From Mycolicibacterium sp. ND9-15 (lineage in GTDB: Bacteria; Actinomycetota; Actinomycetes; Mycobacteriales; Mycobacteriaceae), in contig NZ_CP142362.1 in NCBI RefSeq assembly GCF_035918395.1, positions 1,339,501 to 1,403,500 on the forward strand: a stretch of 64,000 nt of DNA. The letters are read 5' to 3'. The notes below the pieces were generated by a model. The model was not told where the DNA came from and ran no database searches. It saw only the letters and a program-made list of their open reading frames with translations. Position numbers and translations under genes: made by a program. The stretch's first letter is position 1. Every line of letters begins with the position of its first letter. Shown here piece by piece: positions 20,901 through 30,162 of the stretch.

Positions 20901-22769
20901 CTACTCGACGGTGACCGACTTGGCCAGATTGCGCGGTTTGTCAACGTCGTAGCCGCGGGCCTGCGCGACGCCTGCGGCGAACACCTGCAGCGGGATCGTC
21001 GACAGCAGCGGCTGTAAAAGCGTTGACACCGCGGGTATCTCGATCAGATGATCAGCATACGGACGAACGGTGTCGTCGCCCTCCTCGGCGATCACGATGG
21101 TGACCGCGCCGCGCGCCTGGATCTCGCGGATGTTCGACAGCAGCTTGGCATGCAACATCGGCGAGTTCTTCGGCGACGGCATCACCACGATCACCGGAAG
21201 GTCGTCCTCGATCAGTGCGATCGGACCGTGTTTGAGTTCGCCGGCCGCGAAGCCCTCGGCGTGCATGTACGCCAATTCCTTGAGCTTGAGCGCGCCTTCG
21301 AGCGCGACCGGGTAGCCGACATGCCTGCCGAGGAACAGCACGGTCTGCGACTGCGCGAAGCGGTGTGCGAGCGTCCTGACCGGTTCGACGGTCTCCAGCA
21401 CGCGGGCGACCAGATCCGGCATGGCCTCCAACTCGCGGTACTCGCGCTCGACCTCGTCGGGATACTTCGTGCCGCGCGCCTGCGCCAGCGCAAGGCCGAC
21501 AAGGTAATTCGCGGTGATCTGCGCGAGAAACGTCTTCGTCGACGCCACGCCGATCTCCGGTCCCGCGCGAGTGTAGAGCACCGCATCGCATTCGCGCGGG
21601 ATCTGGCTGCCGTTGGTATTGCAGATCGCCAACACCTTGGCTTTCTGCTCCTTGGCGTGCCGTACCGCCTCCAAAGTATCGGCGGTCTCGCCGGACTGTG
21701 AGATCGCCACCACGAGCGTGTGCCTGTCCAGAACCGGGTCGCGATAACGGAATTCGCTCGCGAGCTCCGCCTCGACGGGCAGCCGGGTCCAGTGCTCGAT
21801 CGCGTACTTGGCCAGCAGCCCGGAGTGGTACGCCGTGCCACAGGCCACCACGAACACCTTGTCGACCTCGCGCAGTTCCTGGTCGGACAGCCGCTGCTCG
21901 TCGAGCACGATGCGGTTGTCCGCGAAGTGGCCGAGCAGCGTGTCGGAGACCGCGGCGGGCTGTTCGGCGATCTCCTTGAGCATGAAGTACTCGTATCCGC
22001 CCTTTTCGGCCGCCGACGTGTCCCAATCGACGTGAAAGGTGCGGGCGTTCGCGGCGTCGTCCACGCCGTCGAAGTCGGTGATGCGGTAGCCGTCGGCGGT
22101 GACGACCACCGCCTGGTCCTGACCGAGCTCGATGGCGTCGCGCGTGTGCTCGATGAACGCGGCGACGTCCGAACCGACGAACATCTCGCCGTCGCCGACG
22201 CCGAGCACCAGTGGTGTGGAGCGCCGTGCCGCCACGATCGTGCCCGGCTCGTCGGCGTTGGCGAACACCAGCGTGAAGTGCCCCTCCAGCCGCCGCAGGA
22301 CCGCGAGCACCGACGCCGCGAAGTCGCCGGCGGTGTCACCGTCGCGGTACTGCCGGGCGACCAGATGCACCGCGACCTCGGTGTCTGTGTCGCTGGCGAA
22401 CTCCACCCCGGACTGCTCGAGTTCGGCGCGCAGCGGGCCGTAGTTCTCGATGATCCCGTTGTGGACGACGGCGATCTTGCCGTCGGCGTCGCGGTGCGGG
22501 TGGGCGTTGCGATCCGTGGGCCTGCCGTGGGTGGCCCAGCGGGTGTGGCCCAGGCCGGTGCTGCCCGCGAGCCTGACGGAATCGGTGTCGGTGAGCGCGG
22601 CTTCGAGGTTGGCCAGCCGCCCGGCCCGGCGACGGACGGTGAGGCCGCCGTGGCCGTCGAGCAGGGCGACGCCCGAGGAGTCGTATCCGCGATACTCCAT
22701 CCGACGCAGCGCGTCGACGACGATGTCGCAGGCAGGACGCTGCCCGACGTAGCCGACGATTCCGCACAT
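20901..22769 (-). CDS. glmS: glutamine--fructose-6-phosphate aminotransferase (isomerizing)
   Basis: Starting at ATG 22769 gives 622 residues beginning MCGIVGYVGQRPA; after Met removal the N-terminal Cys is the glutaminase nucleophile. An ATG two codons upstream would bury that Cys, so I reject it. The N-terminal class II glutaminase domain is followed by two SIS sugar-isomerase domains (VACGTAYHSGLLAKY, SQSGETADT), and the protein ends PRNLAKSVTVE. It makes glucosamine-6-phosphate, the step before GlmM encoded at 28690-30027. No ribozyme-like leader is expected in actinobacteria and none is evident in the short divergent gap. Confidence 0.97.
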   Translation of the reverse strand: MCGIVGYVGQRPACDIVVDALRRMEYRGYDSSGVALLDGHGGLTVRRRAGRLANLEAALTDTDSVRLAGSTGLGHTRWATHGRPTDRNAHPHRDADGKIAVVHNGIIENYGPLRAELEQSGVEFASDTDTEVAVHLVARQYRDGDTAGDFAASVLAVLRRLEGHFTLVFANADEPGTIVAARRSTPLVLGVGDGEMFVGSDVAAFIEHTRDAIELGQDQAVVVTADGYRITDFDGVDDAANARTFHVDWDTSAAEKGGYEYFMLKEIAEQPAAVSDTLLGHFADNRIVLDEQRLSDQELREVDKVFVVACGTAYHSGLLAKYAIEHWTRLPVEAELASEFRYRDPVLDRHTLVVAISQSGETADTLEAVRHAKEQKAKVLAICNTNGSQIPRECDAVLYTRAGPEIGVASTKTFLAQITANYLVGLALAQARGTKYPDEVEREYRELEAMPDLVARVLETVEPVRTLAHRFAQSQTVLFLGRHVGYPVALEGALKLKELAYMHAEGFAAGELKHGPIALIEDDLPVIVVMPSPKNSPMLHAKLLSNIREIQARGAVTIVIAEEGDDTVRPYADHLIEIPAVSTLLQPLLSTIPLQVFAAGVAQARGYDVDKPRNLAKSVTVE

Positions 22770-22824
22770 AGGCATTCAGGGTAGTGCAAGAGCCGCTCAG
22801 AACCCTGTGGGCTACGGTCGTCTG

Positions 22825-23670
22825 GTGGCCAGCACGAAGAAGCTCTTCACGGCCTTGACCCGCCGCGGCCCGTACCGCGTTCTACGTGGTGACCTGGCCT
22901 TCGCCGGCCTTCCCGGTGTCGTGTTCACCCCCGAAGCCGGATTCAATCTGCCCGGGGTCGCCTTCGGCCACGACTGGCTTGCCGGAGCGGACCGCTACCA
23001 GGGGACGCTGGAGCATTTGGCGTCGTGGGGGATCGTCGCGGCGGCGCCGGCGACCGAAACGGGTCTTGCCCCGTCGGCCCTCAACTTCGCCTATGACCTG
23101 GGCACGACGCTCGACATCATCACCGGCGTCCGCCTCGGAGGGGGCGAGATCAGCGTGCACCGCTCCAAGCTCGGCGTCGTCGGACACGGGTTCGGCGGCT
23201 CGGCGGCGGTGTTCGCGGCGGCGGGGATGCCCGCCAAACCGAAATCTGTCGTTGCGATATTCCCCACAGTCACTTCTCCGCCCGCCGAGGAGCCCGCGGC
23301 GACGCTGCAGGTTCCCGGCCTGGTGCTCAGCGGGCCGGGCGATCCGATGACGCTGCGGTCCAACGCGGTGGAACTGGCCCGGGCCTGGAAGGCGGCCACG
23401 TTCCGCACCGTGGCCAAGGCCAAGCCGGGCGGCTTGATCGAGGGCCGTCGCCTGGCGCGCGTCGTCGGGCTGCCGGGCGCCGACCGCAGCACTCAGAAGG
23501 TGGTTCGGGCACTGCTGACCGGATACCTGATGCACACGCTGACCGGCGACAAGACGTACCGCGACTTCGCCGACCCCGAGGTCGCACTGCCGAAGGCCCC
23601 GACTGTCGACCCCTTCTCCGATGACCCGGTGGACTTGGAGAACAAAGTCGTCGCGCTGCTGAAGCCCTGA
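22825..23670 (+). CDS. alpha/beta hydrolase, dienelactone-hydrolase/chlorophyllase-like (Rv3438-type)
   Basis: This roughly 281-residue protein has the fold of small alpha/beta hydrolases, with VAFGHDWLAGADRY as the oxyanion region and VVGHGFGGSAAVF as the nucleophile elbow. The elbow reads GHGFG: the usual Ser is replaced by Gly, so classical serine hydrolysis is doubtful. The C-terminal part (VVRALLTGYLMHTLTGDKTYRDF) matches what I recall of the conserved mycobacterial protein next to glmS. The GTG at 22825 is preferred; GTG 22807 adds six residues. It is divergent from glmS across about 55 bp. Confidence 0.8.
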   Translation: MASTKKLFTALTRRGPYRVLRGDLAFAGLPGVVFTPEAGFNLPGVAFGHDWLAGADRYQGTLEHLASWGIVAAAPATETGLAPSALNFAYDLGTTLDIITGVRLGGGEISVHRSKLGVVGHGFGGSAAVFAAAGMPAKPKSVVAIFPTVTSPPAEEPAATLQVPGLVLSGPGDPMTLRSNAVELARAWKAATFRTVAKAKPGGLIEGRRLARVVGLPGADRSTQKVVRALLTGYLMHTLTGDKTYRDFADPEVALPKAPTVDPFSDDPVDLENKVVALLKP

Positions 23671-23705
23671 GGTCACCAACCAACCGGTTGGGGGTGTATA
23701 ACTCG

Positions 23706-24749
23706 ATGATGCGGACCGGGATCTTCCTCAACTACACCGACGGCTTTCTCGACGCGGTCGACCAGGTCGTCGAGCTGGAGAGGGTCGGGGTGGACCTCGC
23801 GCTGGTGGCCGAGGCGTACTCGTACGACGCGATCAGCCAGCTCGGCTTCCTGGCGGCCAAGACATCGCGCATCGAACTTGGTACCGGCGTCGTCCCGATC
23901 TATATCCGCACACCGACGCTGCTGGCGATGACGGCGGCGGGGCTCGACTACGTCTCCGGCGGCCGCTTCCGGCTCGGCATCGGGACGTCCGGTCCGCAGG
24001 TGATGGAGGGCTTCCACGGCGTTCCGTTCGACGCGCCGCTGGGGCGCACCCGGGAAGTGGTCGAGATTTGCAGGCAGGTGTGGCGGCGCGAGCGCGTGCA
24101 ATTCGACGGCAAGTACTATCAGATTCCGTTGCCCGCCGATCAGGGCACGGGTCTGGGCAAGCCACTGCAGTTGATCAATCATCCTGTGCGCGATCGTATT
24201 CCGATCACGATCGCCGCTCTCGGCCCGAAGAATGTCGAACTCACCGCAGAAATCGCCGAGGGTTGGCAGCCGGTGTTCTTCTATCCGGAGCAAGCCGACG
24301 CCGTGTGGGGTGAGTCGTTGCGGGCCGGGTTCGCCAAACGCGATCCCTCGTTGGCCCCACTCGATGTTATGGTCAGCGCTCCCCTGGCCATCGGTGACGA
24401 CGTCGACGACCGGTTGTCGTGGGTGAAACCGCAATTGGCCTTGTACATCGGCGGTATGGGCGCGCGGGGACGCAACTTCTACCACGACCTCGCCACCCGG
24501 TACGGGTACGGCGAGGTCGCCGACACCATCCAGGATCTCTACCTCGCCGGCAAGAAGGCCGAAGCGATCGCGGCGGTGCCGGATGACTTGGTGCGCAACG
24601 TGTCGCTGGTGGGCCCACGCGGATTCGTCAAGGAGCGGGTGGCCGCCGTCGCCGAAGCCGGTGCGACGACGCTTCTGTTGCAGCCGCTTTCCGGCGACCG
24701 CCGCGAAATCGTCCGGTTCGTCGAGGAACTGCACGGCCTGCTGCCGTAG
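23706..24749 (+). CDS. LLM-class F420-dependent oxidoreductase
   Basis: This 347-residue bacterial-luciferase-like TIM-barrel protein begins MMRTGIFLNYTDGFLDAVDQ. Family features visible include LGTGVVPIYIRTPTLLAMTAAGLD, GRFRLGIGTSGPQVMEGFHG and ITIAALGPKNVELTAEIAEGW. Members in mycobacteria usually take coenzyme F420 as hydride carrier. Substrate unknown. ATG at 23706 or 23709 are both possible; a GGGGG tract lies about 11 bases before the first. Its gene stands alone on the plus strand. Confidence 0.87.
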   Translation: MMRTGIFLNYTDGFLDAVDQVVELERVGVDLALVAEAYSYDAISQLGFLAAKTSRIELGTGVVPIYIRTPTLLAMTAAGLDYVSGGRFRLGIGTSGPQVMEGFHGVPFDAPLGRTREVVEICRQVWRRERVQFDGKYYQIPLPADQGTGLGKPLQLINHPVRDRIPITIAALGPKNVELTAEIAEGWQPVFFYPEQADAVWGESLRAGFAKRDPSLAPLDVMVSAPLAIGDDVDDRLSWVKPQLALYIGGMGARGRNFYHDLATRYGYGEVADTIQDLYLAGKKAEAIAAVPDDLVRNVSLVGPRGFVKERVAAVAEAGATTLLLQPLSGDRREIVRFVEELHGLLP

Positions 24750-24919
24750 CCGATTACGCCGAAGCGCCGCACCCCTGTACAGTGTCTGCAGCGGCATCTT
24801 CTGTTCTGCCTTTTGCCGCATCGCCGAAGGCGATAATCGACCCAGTTCGATCGTCATACCGAGCGCCGCGGATCATCCGCGCCGGGCAGGACGACCACAC
24901 CGAACTTCCGGAGTTTTAC

Positions 24920-26272
24920 TTGTCTGTGCAAATCCCCAGTGGCACAACCGTGCCCACCTTCGCCGACCTCGGCCTTTCGAAGACCGTCGTCGACACTCTC
25001 GCCGCCAACGGCATCGACTCGCCCTTCCCCATTCAGGCCGCGACGCTGCCCGACTCGGTAGCGGGTCGCGACGTTCTCGGCCGCGGTCGCACCGGATCCG
25101 GCAAAACCTACGCGTTCCTGTTGCCCGTAGTGACCAGGCTCACTGCGAAGCCGGTGAAACGTGCGCCGGTCCGCCCACGTGCCCTCATCCTCGCGCCCAC
25201 CCGCGAACTGGCCGCGCAGATCAGCGCGTCGCTCGCGCCGCTCGCGGCGGCCACCGGCCTGCGGTCGGTGACGATCATCGGTGGCGTCGGCCCAAACCCG
25301 CAGATCCAGGCGCTGCGCCAAGGCGTCGACATCGTGATCGCCTGCCCGGGACGGCTCGAGGACCATGTGAAATCGCGCCATGCCGACCTGTCGGCCGTCG
25401 AGATCACCGTGCTGGACGAGGCCGACCACATGGCCGACCTCGGTTTCCTTCCCCCGGTGAAACGGCTGCTGGACAAGACCCCTCGTAACGGCCAGCGGAT
25501 GCTGTTCTCGGCCACCCTCGACGGCGGCGTCGACGTGCTGGTGAAGCGGTACCTGAACAATCCCGTTGTGCACAGCGTCGATTCGGAGCAGTCGCCGGTG
25601 ACCGCGATGGAGCACCACGTGTTGCACGTCGACAAGGCCGCCCGACTCGGCGTGCTGGCCGACCTCGCCGCGTCTCCCGGCCGGACCATCGTGTTCGCCC
25701 GCACCAAGCATGGTGCCAAGAACCTTGCCCGCCAGTTGAACTCACGCGGTGTGCCCGCAGTGGAGTTGCACGGCAACCTGTCGCAGAATGCGCGTACCCG
25801 CAATCTCGCGGCCTTCTCCGATGGTTCGGCCACCGTGCTGGTGGCGACCGATATCGCCGCGCGTGGTATCCACGTCGACGATGTGAGCCTCGTGGTGCAC
25901 GCCGACCCGCCCGTCGAGCACAAGGCGTATCTACACCGCTCGGGCCGGACGGCACGCGCCGGGGCCGACGGCACGGTGGTCACGCTGATGCTCGACGAGC
26001 AGGTGTCCGATGTGCGGCAGTTGACACGTAAGGCCGGCGTGAAGCCGACGATCACCCGTTTCAGCGGCTCATCACACCCGGTGCTGAACGAAATCGCGCC
26101 GGGTAAGCGGACTTTCGGAGATTCGATTGTCGCCAGCCGGCCCGAACCCGCGCGTCCGCACCAGCCTTCGTCGGCCAGGGGACATCAGCAGCGGCGGCGA
26201 CGCCCGACGCGATCAAGGCGTCGGGCCGCTACCTCCGGCAGTAACGCGACGACCACGCCGAACGCGGAGTAG
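24920..26272 (+). CDS. DEAD-box RNA helicase, RhlE-like
   Basis: All helicase motifs are visible: Q-motif SPFPIQAATLP, Walker A GRGRTGSGKT, PTRELAAQ, DEAD in VLDEADHM, SAT in LFSATLDG, and HRSGRTARAG. A basic, Arg-rich C-terminal tail follows, useful for RNA binding. I choose TTG 24920 because GGAG lies six bases before it and PTFADLGLSKTVVD then falls near residue 12. A GTG at 24782 would add 46 residues with no family character. The likely role is RNA remodelling in ribosome assembly or mRNA decay, as for RhlE of other mycobacteria. Confidence 0.92.
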   Translation: MSVQIPSGTTVPTFADLGLSKTVVDTLAANGIDSPFPIQAATLPDSVAGRDVLGRGRTGSGKTYAFLLPVVTRLTAKPVKRAPVRPRALILAPTRELAAQISASLAPLAAATGLRSVTIIGGVGPNPQIQALRQGVDIVIACPGRLEDHVKSRHADLSAVEITVLDEADHMADLGFLPPVKRLLDKTPRNGQRMLFSATLDGGVDVLVKRYLNNPVVHSVDSEQSPVTAMEHHVLHVDKAARLGVLADLAASPGRTIVFARTKHGAKNLARQLNSRGVPAVELHGNLSQNARTRNLAAFSDGSATVLVATDIAARGIHVDDVSLVVHADPPVEHKAYLHRSGRTARAGADGTVVTLMLDEQVSDVRQLTRKAGVKPTITRFSGSSHPVLNEIAPGKRTFGDSIVASRPEPARPHQPSSARGHQQRRRRPTRSRRRAATSGSNATTTPNAE

Positions 26273-26951
26273 AGCGGCCGTGCGACGCCGAATGGGCCGT
26301 CGCAGCCCTCGTGATGGGCGAACACGTCGATCTTTACGAGGACGATCTCGATGACCGGCACCGTGCCGGCACGATCAGAGCGGTATGGGCCAGAGCGGTC
26401 GTGACTTATGTGCCGGTCAGTGCGGCGCGGGCAAATGAACGCGCAGTTCCGCCAGGGGCCGGCTGTATGTTACCGACGAGTTCCCGGCATTAACCCCAAA
26501 TATGTGGGTACTCCGGGTTGCACTCCAGAAGGGGGTGCGGCAAATGAGATCCGACGCATACCTACCACACCGCGGGACCGAGATTCGCGCGCGGCCGTCA
26601 TCCCCACAACTACTGGCCTGCCGACGTCTGGCGACAGGAGCAGGTGTAGCGCTGGCCCTGAGTTGTAACCGCCGGAGGACCGCGGGTGCGGTCGTTCATC
26701 GTTGGTGCGAACACTGCGGCACGAGCCACCGAAACCAAGTGGTGGCAGACGAGTGCGTCCGCTTGCTTGTCAACGGCTCCGACTGGCCGGATATGAGCGC
26801 ATGAGCCTGCACACCGTCCGCAGAGCGACACCCGGACGGGGTCGAAGGCACGACGCGGCCAGCGCGGGATCATGCAGCCCATGCTCTCGGGCCGCGAAAC
26901 ACTCGTTCTAGACACGAAACCTTTGGTCACGGCAGAGCATCGCGCTCGACG
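26273..26951. other. 679-bp gap with no confident gene
   Basis: This stretch between the helicase and the Rv3439c-like gene carries several short overlapping frames on the plus strand, none with a recognised domain. The best candidate is a short Cys-containing frame at 26544-26804 listed separately. The rest reads as mixed-composition intergenic DNA. I found no tRNA-like fold, long hairpin or repeat here by eye. Confidence 0.4.
26544..26804 (+). CDS. possible small CxxC protein (hypothetical)
   Basis: ATG 26544 follows AGAAGGGGG with about 9 bases spacing. The 86-residue product has a basic N-terminal half and a more protein-like C-terminal half (HRWCEHCGTSHRNQVV, then ECVRLLVNGSDWPDM). The CEHC pair plus nearby His and Cys could bind zinc. 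I recognise no family. It could equally be a chance frame; the Shine-Dalgarno and the C-terminal composition are the only support. Confidence 0.25.
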   Translation: MRSDAYLPHRGTEIRARPSSPQLLACRRLATGAGVALALSCNRRRTAGAVVHRWCEHCGTSHRNQVVADECVRLLVNGSDWPDMSA

Positions 26952-28340
26952 TCACTCACCGACCTGAGGTAGTTCATCGGCCGCGATCTCACAAGGCGTA
27001 CCAGCGTCCGACCCCTCAGGCAGCGGCGTCGACGTCACCCCCAAGGGTTGCGGCGGCGGCGTTGGGACTGGCTCGTCGGCCGGCACATCGTCGGCGGCGG
27101 CCGGCACCGGCTCGGGTGGACAGGCGGACTCGGCCACCGCCGGTTCGACGGGCTCCTCCGATTCTTCCTCGACGTCCTCCGCTTCGTCGGTCTCGCCGTC
27201 CTCTTCGGCCTGGTCTTCGGCCTCGTCCGACTCATCGACGTCCGACCCCTCTTCGGCCTCGGACTCACCGATATCCGCCGTGTCGAGCGGATCGTCAACC
27301 GCCATGGAATCGTCGAACGGGCTGCCGCCGATTATTCCGCCCAACAAGTCACGAAGCTGTTGGCCGAAACCCGAAAGGCCGCTTCCGGTATCGGGCAAGC
27401 CACCGCCCAAAGACGGCAGCGGCGGAGCCGCCGTCGGCTGCGCCATCGCGGAGTCATTCGGTAGCGGTGCGGCAACAGGAGGCGGTGGCCCGACGGGAGG
27501 CGGAGCCGCAGCCGCTGTGCCACCCCAAGCCGCCGGTGCGACGGGGGCCGGCGCGGCGAATGCTGCGCTCGGGGCCGGCGCCGTAGCAGTCCCCGCGGGT
27601 GAAGTCGGCACCACACCGTCGGCCGACGGCGACGGGCTCCATGCCGGCCCTAGTGCACCCGGCACGTCGAATATCGCTTCGGCCTCCGATGCGATCTGCG
27701 CTGACGCCGCCTCGTAGGCCGCCTGCACCGCGCCGACGGCCGCACGCATCGCCGCGACCCAGTCGCCACCGATCACGTTGTCGACGAACGGCTTCACCTC
27801 TTGATCGATCAGTTCACTGGCGGCCGCGCGGTCACCGGCGCCGGTGGTGACGACCTGCGACGCGGCCAGCCAGTCCGTGCGCCGGGCCTGCGCACCGTCA
27901 CCGATGGTCAGCACGCGTGCGACCTTGCCATCCACGGACTGCCAGAGGTGGTCGCGCAGGTCGGCGAACGCGTGCGCGGCGGTCCGGAGGGCGGTCGCGG
28001 CAAACGCAGACGCTTCGCCGTGGCGGCGCAGGAACTCCCGTGACGCGTTCGCGCCGCCGCCCTGCCAGGCCGCCGCGAGAGTGCTCAGCTGATCGTTCTG
28101 CCGAGCAAGCGCATCCTCGGCTGCCGCCGCTGCGGCCTGCAGGGCAACGCAATCGGTCTCGAGGGCACCCAGATCCATGCCGTCCTCGGTGGCATACCAG
28201 TCATGAACCTGGGCAGGGTGCGCCGTCAGGTCGGGGTGCTGGTAACCGAGACACTGACAAGCCAGGACGTACTGCTGGATATCGGTTACGCCAGGCATAC
28301 CGTCGGCCAACCGCGCTGTGGCATCGAGTGTTTCGGTCAT
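26952..28340 (-). CDS. Ala/Pro-rich protein with acidic tail, Rv3439c-like, type VII secretion-linked
   Basis: This 462-residue protein begins MTETLDATARLADGMPG. Residues about 60-210 are helical and WXG100-like (ALETDCVALQAAAAAAEDAL, AAWQGGGANASREFLRRHGE). A Pro/Ala-rich linker follows, then a strongly acidic stretch (EAEDQAEEDGETDEAEDVEE region) and a Pro-rich end. The WQGG turn and helices resemble ESX-secreted or ESX-associated proteins. The position next to glmM matches Rv3439c of M. tuberculosis. It starts 3 bp after the stop of the DUF2580-like gene at 28344-28649, so the two form a pair. No signal peptide or membrane segment is visible. Function unknown. Confidence 0.82.
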   Translation of the reverse strand: MTETLDATARLADGMPGVTDIQQYVLACQCLGYQHPDLTAHPAQVHDWYATEDGMDLGALETDCVALQAAAAAAEDALARQNDQLSTLAAAWQGGGANASREFLRRHGEASAFAATALRTAAHAFADLRDHLWQSVDGKVARVLTIGDGAQARRTDWLAASQVVTTGAGDRAAASELIDQEVKPFVDNVIGGDWVAAMRAAVGAVQAAYEAASAQIASEAEAIFDVPGALGPAWSPSPSADGVVPTSPAGTATAPAPSAAFAAPAPVAPAAWGGTAAAAPPPVGPPPPVAAPLPNDSAMAQPTAAPPLPSLGGGLPDTGSGLSGFGQQLRDLLGGIIGGSPFDDSMAVDDPLDTADIGESEAEEGSDVDESDEAEDQAEEDGETDEAEDVEEESEEPVEPAVAESACPPEPVPAAADDVPADEPVPTPPPQPLGVTSTPLPEGSDAGTPCEIAADELPQVGE

Positions 28341-28343
28341 CTG

Positions 28344-28649
28344 TCACCCCAACCGACCGGCGGCGTGCGCGTCGGCTTCGGCGTACCGGTTCGCGGACAC
28401 CCGAAGCGCGACGGCGATCTCCGCCGAAGCGCGGGACCATCGCCGCATCTGGTTCACGATGTCCTCAACCGCGGACCGCACCGCTTCGCCGTGGGCGACG
28501 TACGCCCGGCCCGCGCGGGCACCGTCAAACGCCAAGCCGCTCAGATGCGTTCGTATGGCGGCGTCGACGATGTCGGCGGCAACCTGGTACTCCCGCGCGA
28601 CGCTCAACAGTGCGGCGACGTCGACGCGGGATGCGTCCGCTTCTCCCAT
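28344..28649 (-). CDS. ESX-associated small protein, DUF2580/Rv3440c-like
   Basis: This 101-residue all-helical protein begins MGEADASRVDVAALLSVAREY. It shows the pattern of the actinobacterial 'type VII secretion target' family (helix, SGLAFDGARAGRAYVAHGEAV turn, helix). WSRASAEIAVALRVSANRYAEAD forms the second long helix. It sits 40 bp from the glmM stop and 3 bp before the Rv3439c-like gene. Both probably act together, perhaps as substrate and partner of a type VII system; the ESX-4 locus lies 4 kb away. The size fits the family. Confidence 0.8.
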   Translation of the reverse strand: MGEADASRVDVAALLSVAREYQVAADIVDAAIRTHLSGLAFDGARAGRAYVAHGEAVRSAVEDIVNQMRRWSRASAEIAVALRVSANRYAEADAHAAGRLG

Positions 28650-28689
28650 GTATGACTTGGACGCGCGGCGACTCCCGCCGGTTCCATCG

Positions 28690-30027
28690 TCAGCGTTGAG
28701 CGCTGACCTGTTCGGCGACCCGGACCGCCAGTTGCCGCGCGGTGTCTTCGTCGGCCGCCTCCACCATCACCCGCACGACTTGTTCGGTCCCCGACGGGCG
28801 CAACAGGATTCGGCCGGTGTCACCGAGCTCCGCTGCCACCTCGGCGACCGCGGTGCGGACCGACGGGGCGTCGGCGACGGTCGCCTTGTCTGCTACCTCG
28901 ACGTTGATCAGGACTTGCGGCAACGTCCGCATCGGCGCAGCCAGCGCTGCGAGCGAAGACCGGGTCTGCGCCATCCGCGACATCAACCGCAGCCCGGTGA
29001 CGATGCCGTCGCCCGTCGTACCCCATGCCGGCATGACGATATGACCGGACTGCTCGCCGCCGAGTGCGTACGCTCCGGCACGGAGTTCCTCCAGGACGTA
29101 GCGATCCCCCACGCTGGTGGTGCGGACCTCGACCCCGGCCGTCCGCATCGCCAGATGCAACCCGAGGTTGCTCATCACGGTCGCCACCAGCGTGTTCGAC
29201 GCCAGTTCGCCGCTCTCCTGCATGGCGAGGGCGAGAATCACCATGATCGCGTCGCCGTCGATGACACGCCCGTGCGCGTCGACGGCGAGGCAACGGTCGG
29301 CGTCGCCGTCGTGAGCGAGGCCCAGGTCGGCGCCGGACGAGACAACCGCGGACCGCAGCGTCTCCATATGGGTCGAGCCGCAGCGGTCGTTGATATTCAG
29401 GCCGTCCGGCTGTGCGTTGATCGTGATGACATTGGCACCCGCGGCGCGGTAAGCCTGCGGCGCGGCGGCCGAGGCGGCGCCGTTAGCGCAGTCGACGACG
29501 ACAGTGAGTTGGTCCAACCTGGTGGCGACGGCCTTGCCGACGTGCCGAAGATAGCGGTCGAGAGCGTCCTCGGCATCGACCACACGTCCGATCCCCGCAC
29601 CGGTGGGCCGGTTTCCCGGGCCCTGATTGACGAGTTCCTCGATCCGGTCCTCGGTGGCGTCGTCGAGCTTGTGCCCGCCCGGGCCGAAAATCTTGATGCC
29701 GTTATCGGGCATCGGGTTGTGCGAGGCGCTGATCATCACGCCGAAGTCGGCGTCGTAAGCGCTGGTCAGATAGGCGACCGCCGGAGTCGGCAGGATCCCG
29801 ACGCGCAAAGCGTCGACTCCTTCGCTGGTCAGCCCGGCGATGACCGCCGCCTCCAGCATCTCGCCGCTGGCGCGCGGGTCACGGCCGACGACAGCCACCC
29901 GCCTGGCGTGTCCACCGGCGGTGGCCAACCGACGCGCGGCCGCTGAACCGAGGGCCAAGGCCAGCTCAGCGGTCAGATCCTGGTTGGCGACTCCGCGCAC
30001 TCCGTCGGTGCCGAAAAGTCGAGCCAT
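28690..30027 (-). CDS. glmM: phosphoglucosamine mutase
   Basis: This 445-residue alpha-D-phosphohexomutase begins [16 protein letters not shown]. The catalytic phosphoserine is in [19 protein letters not shown], the metal-binding loop is [13 protein letters not shown], and the sugar/phosphate-binding elements are GEQSGH and [12 protein letters not shown]. It isomerises glucosamine-6-phosphate to the 1-phosphate, following GlmS in UDP-GlcNAc synthesis. Rv3440c- and Rv3439c-like genes lie downstream on the same strand. Confidence 0.97.
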   Translation of the reverse strand: MARLFGTDGVRGVANQDLTAELALALGSAAARRLATAGGHARRVAVVGRDPRASGEMLEAAVIAGLTSEGVDALRVGILPTPAVAYLTSAYDADFGVMISASHNPMPDNGIKIFGPGGHKLDDATEDRIEELVNQGPGNRPTGAGIGRVVDAEDALDRYLRHVGKAVATRLDQLTVVVDCANGAASAAAPQAYRAAGANVITINAQPDGLNINDRCGSTHMETLRSAVVSSGADLGLAHDGDADRCLAVDAHGRVIDGDAIMVILALAMQESGELASNTLVATVMSNLGLHLAMRTAGVEVRTTSVGDRYVLEELRAGAYALGGEQSGHIVMPAWGTTGDGIVTGLRLMSRMAQTRSSLAALAAPMRTLPQVLINVEVADKATVADAPSVRTAVAEVAAELGDTGRILLRPSGTEQVVRVMVEAADEDTARQLAVRVAEQVSAQR

Positions 30028-30115
30028 GCCGACAAACTTCTCATAAATGCCCGCTGGAGGGTTAATTGCGGGCGTCGACGGCCGCGCCGTCGCCGAATCG
30101 GTATCCAGATGCGAC

Positions 30116-30150
30116 TCACCGCCCGCGTCCGGGACGGATACGGGCGGTGA
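30116..30150. terminator. hairpin downstream of the exported-protein gene
   Basis: TCACCGCCCG (30116-30125) and CGGGCGGTGA (30141-30150) form a perfect 10-bp stem with a 15-base loop, 12 bases past the stop of the gene at 30163 on the minus strand. It separates that gene from glmM. Confidence 0.55.
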
Positions 30151-30162
30151 GGGTGGCGCTGC

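Noticed and set aside
24782-24919. N-terminal 46-residue extension of the DEAD-box helicase
   Set aside because: The extension has no family character, while TTG 24920 has a GGAG Shine-Dalgarno at 6 bases and places the Q-motif region at a normal distance.
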